DNA of 9,929 nucleotides from assembly GCA_018375265.1 (NCBI GenBank), contig JAHADO010000031.1:1-9929 (forward strand), read 5' to 3'. Every line of letters begins with the position of its first letter. The first letter of the stretch is position 1. Under the pieces are notes generated by a model. That model had not been told where the DNA came from. It did not search any database and worked only from the letters and a program-made list of their open reading frames with translations. Source of the stretch: Campylobacter concisus. Lineage in GTDB: Bacteria; Campylobacterota; Campylobacteria; Campylobacterales; Campylobacteraceae. The position numbers and the translations under genes were made by a program. Shown one piece after another: positions 6,020 to 9,929 of this stretch.

Positions 6020-7162
6020 ATGGATAAAAAAGTAGCATTAATAACTGGTATAACTGGCCAAGATGGATCGTATCTGGCAGAATTTTTACTAAAAAAAGGT
6101 TATATAGTCCATGGTATAAAAAGGCGAACAAGTCTTTTTAATACAGATAGGATAGATCATCTTTATCAAGATCCACATGTTGATAATAGAAACTTTTTCT
6201 TGCACTATGGTGATATGACGGACTCTATGAATTTAACAAGGATCATACAAGAGGTACAGCCAGATGAAATTTACAATCTAGCTGCCATGAGCCATGTGCA
6301 CGTAAGCTTTGAAACCCCAGAATATGTCGCAAATGCTGATGGTACAGGCACTCTTAGACTGCTTGAGGCTATAAGGATACTAGGGCTTGAGAAAAAAACT
6401 AAAATTTATCAGGCATCTACCTCTGAGCTTTACGGAAAAGTGCAAGAGACACCGCAGAGCGAGACTACGCCATTTTATCCAAGAAGCCCTTATGCTGTCG
6501 CAAAGATGTATGCGTACTGGATAACGGTTAATTATAGAGAGGCTTATGGCATTTTTGCTTGTAATGGTATATTGTTTAACCATGAATCACCAGTTAGAGG
6601 CGAGACATTTGTCACTAGAAAGATCACAAGAGCAGCTAGTAAGATAGCGCTTGGACTTCAAGACAAACTTTACCTTGGAAATTTAGACGCCAAAAGAGAC
6701 TGGGGTCATGCAAAAGACTATGTGAAGATGATGTGGATGATACTGCAAGCCCCACAGCCAGAAGACTGGGTGATAGCGACTGGACAAACGACAGCGGTTA
6801 GAGACTTTGTAAAATTTGCATTTGCCTATGCTGGTATAAATTTGAGATTTGAAGGGGCTGGTGTAGATGAGATAGGAGTCGTGGACTCACTAAATTTTGA
6901 AAAGGCAAAAGAGTTAAACTTAAATTTATCTCATTTAAGTGTTGGTCAAACTGTGGTTTGTGTGGATCCAAGATACTTTAGACCAACAGAGGTTGATTTG
7001 TTGCTCGGAGATCCTAGTAAAGCAGAGAAAAAACTAGGCTGGAGGAGAGAATTTAACCTTCAAGATCTAGTGAATGATATGATGAAATCAGACTTAAAGC
7101 TCATGACAAAAGATGTCTATCTAAAAGATGGTGGATATGAGATAATGAGCTATTTCGAGTAA
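6020..7162 (+). CDS. gmd: GDP-mannose 4,6-dehydratase
   Basis: Gmd converts GDP-D-mannose to GDP-4-keto-6-deoxy-D-mannose with an internal NADP hydride cycle. The 380-residue product is a typical extended short-chain dehydrogenase. The nucleotide-binding glycine motif is 'GITGQDG' (10-16). The catalytic residues are visible as Thr134-Ser135-Glu136 in 'STSELYG' and the Tyr158-x-x-x-Lys162 pair in 'SPYAVAKMY'. Other hallmarks are 'HYGDMTD', 'NLAAMSHV', 'LFNHESP', '[10 protein letters not shown]', '[10 protein letters not shown]' and '[12 protein letters not shown]'. AGGTGA (6011-6016), overlapping the manC stop, serves as ribosome site for the ATG at 6020, so the two genes are tightly coupled. 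Its substrate comes from manC upstream and its product feeds fcl downstream. Nothing is missing and the assignment is secure. Confidence 0.97.
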   Translation: MDKKVALITGITGQDGSYLAEFLLKKGYIVHGIKRRTSLFNTDRIDHLYQDPHVDNRNFFLHYGDMTDSMNLTRIIQEVQPDEIYNLAAMSHVHVSFETPEYVANADGTGTLRLLEAIRILGLEKKTKIYQASTSELYGKVQETPQSETTPFYPRSPYAVAKMYAYWITVNYREAYGIFACNGILFNHESPVRGETFVTRKITRAASKIALGLQDKLYLGNLDAKRDWGHAKDYVKMMWMILQAPQPEDWVIATGQTTAVRDFVKFAFAYAGINLRFEGAGVDEIGVVDSLNFEKAKELNLNLSHLSVGQTVVCVDPRYFRPTEVDLLLGDPSKAEKKLGWRREFNLQDLVNDMMKSDLKLMTKDVYLKDGGYEIMSYFE

Positions 7163-7165
7163 AAA

Positions 7166-8227
7166 ATGGATAAAAATAGCAAAATTTATATAGCAGGACA
7201 TAGGGGACTGGTAGGCTCTGCTATAGTGAGAAAATTAAAATCAAAAGGCTATGAAAATATAATCACAAGAACTCATAGCGAGCTTGATCTAATGGATCAA
7301 AAAGCAGTTTGCGAGTTTTTTGAAAAAGAAAAGCCTGAGTATGTAGTACTGGCCGCTGCAAAGGTCGGCGGAATAGTGGCTAATAGTACGTATAGGGCTG
7401 ATTTTATATATGAAAATTTACAAATTCAAAATAATGTGATCCATCAAAGCTATGCGCATAAGGTAAAAAAACTATTATTTCTGGGAAGTACTTGCATATA
7501 TCCTAAAGATGCTCCACAGCCAATGAGCGAGGAGGTGCTTTTGACATCTCCACTTGAATACACAAATGAGCCATACGCGATCGCTAAAATAGCTGGCATG
7601 AAGATGTGTGAGAGCTATAATCTGCAATATGGTACAAATTTCATATCTGTAATGCCTACAAATTTATATGGTCCAAATGATAACTTTGATCTAGAAACTT
7701 CGCATGTATTGCCAGCACTTATAAGAAAGATACACCTAGCAAAGCTTTTAAGCGAAGAAAAATTTGACGAAGTGGTAAAAGATCTAAAAGCAAGAGATAT
7801 AAATGAAGCTATGGCTTATCTTGATAAATTTGGTATTTCAAAAGATAGAGTAGAAATTTGGGGCACAGGAGAGCCTAGACGAGAGTTTTTACACTCAGAA
7901 GATATGGCCGATGCCTGCGTGTTTTTACTGGAAAATAGAGACTTTAAAGATACTTATGATAAAAATAGCAAAGAGATAAGAAATACACATATAAATATAG
8001 GCACAGGCAAAGATATCTCTATAAAAGAGCTAGCAAATTTGATTAAAAATATAATTGGCTTTAAAGGTGAGCTATACTTTAATGATAGTAGGCCCGATGG
8101 TACGATGCTAAAACTAACGGACCCGTCTAAGCTCCACTCTCTTGGCTGGAAACATAAAGTAGAGCTTGAAGATGGAATAAAGACACTTTATGAGTGGCAT
8201 TTAGGAAATATGGGGATAAATTTTTAA
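7166..8227 (+). CDS. fcl: GDP-L-fucose synthase (GDP-4-keto-6-deoxymannose epimerase/reductase)
   Basis: This enzyme epimerises GDP-4-keto-6-deoxymannose at C3 and C5 and reduces C4 with NADPH to give GDP-L-fucose. The cofactor motif is 'GHRGLVGS' (11-18). The catalytic residues are Ser108 in 'GSTCIYP', Tyr137 and Lys141 in 'YAIAK', with Cys110 and His180 ('[10 protein letters not shown]') matching the acid/base pair of E. coli Fcl. At 353 residues it is about 30 longer than the E. coli enzyme. The excess lies after 'RKIHLAKLL', in a charged helical segment running to 'VEIWGTG', an insertion I associate with Bacteroides-type homologues. The start is three bases after the gmd stop, with no good ribosome site, so translational coupling is likely. 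manC-gmd-fcl is also the H. pylori order, where GDP-fucose serves LPS fucosylation. The equivalent names wcaG and wbcJ are in use. Confidence 0.95.
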   Translation: MDKNSKIYIAGHRGLVGSAIVRKLKSKGYENIITRTHSELDLMDQKAVCEFFEKEKPEYVVLAAAKVGGIVANSTYRADFIYENLQIQNNVIHQSYAHKVKKLLFLGSTCIYPKDAPQPMSEEVLLTSPLEYTNEPYAIAKIAGMKMCESYNLQYGTNFISVMPTNLYGPNDNFDLETSHVLPALIRKIHLAKLLSEEKFDEVVKDLKARDINEAMAYLDKFGISKDRVEIWGTGEPRREFLHSEDMADACVFLLENRDFKDTYDKNSKEIRNTHINIGTGKDISIKELANLIKNIIGFKGELYFNDSRPDGTMLKLTDPSKLHSLGWKHKVELEDGIKTLYEWHLGNMGINF

Positions 8228-8970
8228 TGAATAATTTTGTGATATATTGTAATGAAAACATTAAATTTGCACTTTTGAAACTTCAAAAAAATAAAAAAAG
8301 ATTTTTAATTTGTCTTAACAATAATAATTCTGTTATAGGAGTTCTAACTGACGGCGATATAAGAAAGGGTTTCTTGAATGAACTTACTATATATGATACA
8401 GTTAATATGGTTATAAATGTTGATTTTGAATATTTGTCTTTAGAATCAACTTTCAATGATGTATGTGAGAAATTTAAATCCGATAAGATAGATTTTTTGC
8501 CGATAGTGGATAAAAATATGAAACTTCTTAATGTGATTACAAAAAAACAATTTCACATTATGCTTTTAGAGAATATAAGTTTTGACTTAAAGTATGATTT
8601 TTCAGCACTTGACCACTATGTTTTGGAACATGAAATCTATAATCGCCCTTGGGGTTTTTATAAGAGTGTAATTTTAACGTCAAATGCGCAAGCCAAGATA
8701 ATCACAGTATTTCCTGGAGAGGAGTTAAGCCTCCAAGAGCATAAAAAAAGAGAAGAACACTGGATTATAATAAAAGGTAGAGGCAAATTGATATTAGATG
8801 AATCTTTATCTGATATTTTTCCTGGAAAATATATTTATATACCAAGAGGATGCAAACATCAAATTATTAATAATAGTGATGAAAATATTGTTCTATCTGA
8901 AATTCAGCTGGGGGAATATTTTGGTGAGGATGATATTATCAGATATGCTGATAAATATGGTAGAAAATAG
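8227..8970 (+). CDS. CBS-domain / cupin (type II phosphomannose isomerase-like) fusion protein
   Basis: The 247-residue protein joins two modules. Residues 1-115 look like a CBS pair, with 'GVLTDGDIRKGF' (38-49), the signature I know from the CBS part of PtmE-type sugar nucleotidyltransferases, and 'FLPIVDKN' (90-97). Residues about 135-247 form a cupin like the isomerase domain of ManC: 'YNRPWGFYKS' (138-147), 'QEHKKREEHW' (170-179), the second cupin motif Gly200-x5-Pro206-x-Gly208-x2-His211-x3-Asn215, and 'EDDIIRYADKYGR' (234-246). The usual QxHxHRxEHW has its second His replaced by Lys174, so metal binding and isomerase activity are doubtful. No guanylyltransferase domain is present. The ATG at 8227 overlaps the fcl stop (TAATG) and has GGGGA 10 bases upstream. 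An in-frame GTG at 8194 would extend into fcl and is less likely. A CBS pair often senses adenine nucleotides, so a regulated sugar-phosphate enzyme or sensor is inferred, not shown. Its composition is markedly AT-rich. Confidence 0.85.
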   Translation: MNNFVIYCNENIKFALLKLQKNKKRFLICLNNNNSVIGVLTDGDIRKGFLNELTIYDTVNMVINVDFEYLSLESTFNDVCEKFKSDKIDFLPIVDKNMKLLNVITKKQFHIMLLENISFDLKYDFSALDHYVLEHEIYNRPWGFYKSVILTSNAQAKIITVFPGEELSLQEHKKREEHWIIIKGRGKLILDESLSDIFPGKYIYIPRGCKHQIINNSDENIVLSEIQLGEYFGEDDIIRYADKYGRK

Positions 8971-8983
8971 AAAAAATATAAAT

Positions 8984-8988
8984 AGGAG
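8984..8988 (+). promoter_or_regulatory. Ribosome binding site of the NeuB-like gene, with ATG-TAA just before the start
   Basis: AGGAG at 8984-8988 lies 10 bases before the ATG at 8999. Between them is another ATG (8993-8995) only 4 bases from the AGGAG and immediately followed by TAA (8996-8998), so the text reads ATGTAAATG. The family alignment supports 8999 as the coding start. Confidence 0.6.
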
Positions 8989-8998
8989 AAAGATGTAA

Positions 8999-9880
8999 AT
9001 GTCATTTAAATTTGACTACATAGAACCAAAAGTGGTTGCAGAAATTGGGTGCAATCATATGGGACAACTTAACATAGCGAAGGAGCTTATATTTTTAGCA
9101 AAGCAAGCGGGGGCTCATTATATAAAATTTCAAAAAAGAAATAATAAAGAGTTGCTTACAAAAGAACAATACAATGCTCCACATCCTGTTCCGGAGAATT
9201 CGTATGGTGCTACATATGGTGAGCATAGAGAGTATTTAGAATTTAATTTAGAGCAGCATAAAATTTTAAAAGAATATTGTGATGATATCGGAATAGTTTA
9301 TTCTACTTCAGTTTGGGATACAACTAGTGCAAGAGAGATGATATCTCTTAATCCACAATTCTTAAAAGTTCCGTCAGCTTGTAATAACAACTTTGAAATG
9401 TTAAAAATTCTTCGAGATGAGTTTAATGGGCAAGTCCAGCTTTCTATTGGTATGACTTCAAAAAATGAAATTGAACAAATAGTGAATTTTTTTGAAGAAA
9501 CAAATAAAGCAAAATCGAGATTGCTCATTTATTCTTGTACTTCAGGCTATCCTGTACCGGCAAAAGATGTTTCTTTACTTGAGATTAATTGGCTTTATGA
9601 AAAGTATGAACATAGAATAAATGAAATAGGATTTTCTGGACATCATTTGGGTATTGCGCTTGATGTAGCGGCTTATACTTTAGGTGCTAGATGGATAGAA
9701 AGGCATTTTACAAAGGATAGGACTTGGAAAGGAACTGATCATGCGGCTTCGCTTGAGCCAGATGGTCTAAGAAAACTTATAAGAGATCTTAACGCTACAT
9801 ATGAAGCACTACACTATAAAAAAGAAGAAATTTTATTTATAGAACAAATTCAAAGAGAAAAATTAAAAAATAGGAAATAA
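8999..9880 (+). CDS. NeuB-family N-acetylneuraminate (nonulosonate) synthase-like protein lacking the SAF domain
   Basis: NeuB enzymes condense phosphoenolpyruvate with a six-carbon sugar to give a nine-carbon acid such as sialic, legionaminic or pseudaminic acid. The TIM-barrel signatures are present: 'AEIGCNHMGQL' (14-24), 'AGAHYIKFQK' (37-46), 'STSVWD' (102-107), 'KVPSACNNN' (123-131), 'LSIGMTS' (148-154), 'SCTSGYPVP' (179-187) and 'GTDHAASLEPDGL' (245-257). The metal-binding histidines His215 ('FSGHHLG') and His236 ('ERHF') are kept, though the family's Asp before the first is Gly214. The protein stops at 293 residues. Usual NeuB, LegI and PseI proteins are about 340-350 with a C-terminal SAF (antifreeze-like) domain, which here is absent. 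The TAA is followed by the next gene two bases later, so a frameshifted remnant does not fit. The substrate cannot be assigned. neuB is avoided as a symbol for that reason. Confidence 0.85.
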   Translation: MSFKFDYIEPKVVAEIGCNHMGQLNIAKELIFLAKQAGAHYIKFQKRNNKELLTKEQYNAPHPVPENSYGATYGEHREYLEFNLEQHKILKEYCDDIGIVYSTSVWDTTSAREMISLNPQFLKVPSACNNNFEMLKILRDEFNGQVQLSIGMTSKNEIEQIVNFFEETNKAKSRLLIYSCTSGYPVPAKDVSLLEINWLYEKYEHRINEIGFSGHHLGIALDVAAYTLGARWIERHFTKDRTWKGTDHAASLEPDGLRKLIRDLNATYEALHYKKEEILFIEQIQREKLKNRK

Positions 9881-9882
9881 GA

Positions 9883-9929
9883 ATGAATATAGCGTTTATT
9901 CCAGTAAGAGGGGGGAGTAAATCTATACC
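9883..9929 (+). CDS. CMP-sugar cytidylyltransferase (acylneuraminate-type), N-terminus only
   Basis: An ATG at 9883, two bases after the preceding TAA and with AGGAAA (9872-9877) upstream, opens a frame that runs off the window. Its first fifteen residues include 'AFIPVRGGSKSI', matching the N-terminal nucleotide-binding motif 'IPARGGSKGIP' of CMP-N-acetylneuraminate synthetases (NeuA) and relatives such as the legionaminate and pseudaminate cytidylyltransferases. Such enzymes activate the free nonulosonic acid with CTP, so it is the expected partner of the NeuB-like gene. The assignment rests on a short motif plus context, and the sugar specificity is unknown. Confidence 0.7.
   Translation, partial: MNIAFIPVRGGSKSI

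Noticed and set aside
8194..8226. GTG start at 8194 for the CBS-cupin gene
   Set aside because: It would overlap fcl by 34 bases and add 11 residues with no CBS counterpart. The ATG at 8227 with GGGGA upstream and stop-start overlap with fcl is more economical.
8798..8998. 66-codon + strand frame overlapping the CBS-cupin 3' end
   Set aside because: It is a shadow of the real frame, low-complexity and Ile/Leu/Asn-rich, with no ribosome site. Its stop coincides with the TAA in ATGTAAATG.
1..9929. CRISPR array, insertion sequence, tRNA or rRNA
   Set aside because: No regularly spaced direct repeats, transposase motifs with terminal repeats, or cloverleaf/rRNA signatures were seen on either strand.

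Overview
The window looks like a Campylobacter-type (Campylobacterota) chromosome segment. The DNA is AT-rich and has many AAATTT-type motifs, AAGGA ribosome binding sites, tightly packed same-strand genes and familiar gene neighbourhoods. By feel it is closer to the C. concisus/curvus/showae group than to C. jejuni, but that is a judgement from style, not a search. Every supported gene lies on the + strand.

Region 1 (1-403) holds the C-terminal end of a C69-type dipeptidase and a hairpin after its stop. Region 2 (404-901) is about 500 bases without a conventional gene, but it is not empty. It holds a TATAAT promoter candidate, a possible nine-residue leader peptide containing Cys and Met, a hairpin that traps that peptide's start codon, and a four-tier nested stem-loop followed by a T-run. 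A GC-richer block with a long imperfect inverted repeat comes next, then the metE ribosome binding site. Together these look like a structured leader able to control metE, although the ligand or signal is not recognisable by eye.

Region 3 (902-4548) is a methionine operon: metE (cobalamin-independent methionine synthase), a small lipoprotein, and a MetF-like methylenetetrahydrofolate reductase that seems to lack the canonical catalytic acidic residues. MetF would make the 5-methyl-THF that MetE consumes.

Region 4 (4646-9929, running off the right edge) is a surface-glycan nucleotide-sugar operon. manC, gmd and fcl make GDP-mannose, then the 4-keto-6-deoxy intermediate, then GDP-L-fucose; H. 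pylori has the same gene order. After them come a CBS-domain/cupin fusion with an altered phosphomannose-isomerase motif, a short NeuB-family synthase without the usual C-terminal SAF domain, and the first codons of a CMP-sugar (acylneuraminate-type) cytidylyltransferase. The last three suggest a nonulosonic-acid branch of uncertain substrate joined to GDP-fucose synthesis. Composition falls from the methionine genes to this distal part, as is common for exchangeable glycan loci. The CBS-cupin/short-NeuB pair is the best candidate for undescribed biology here.
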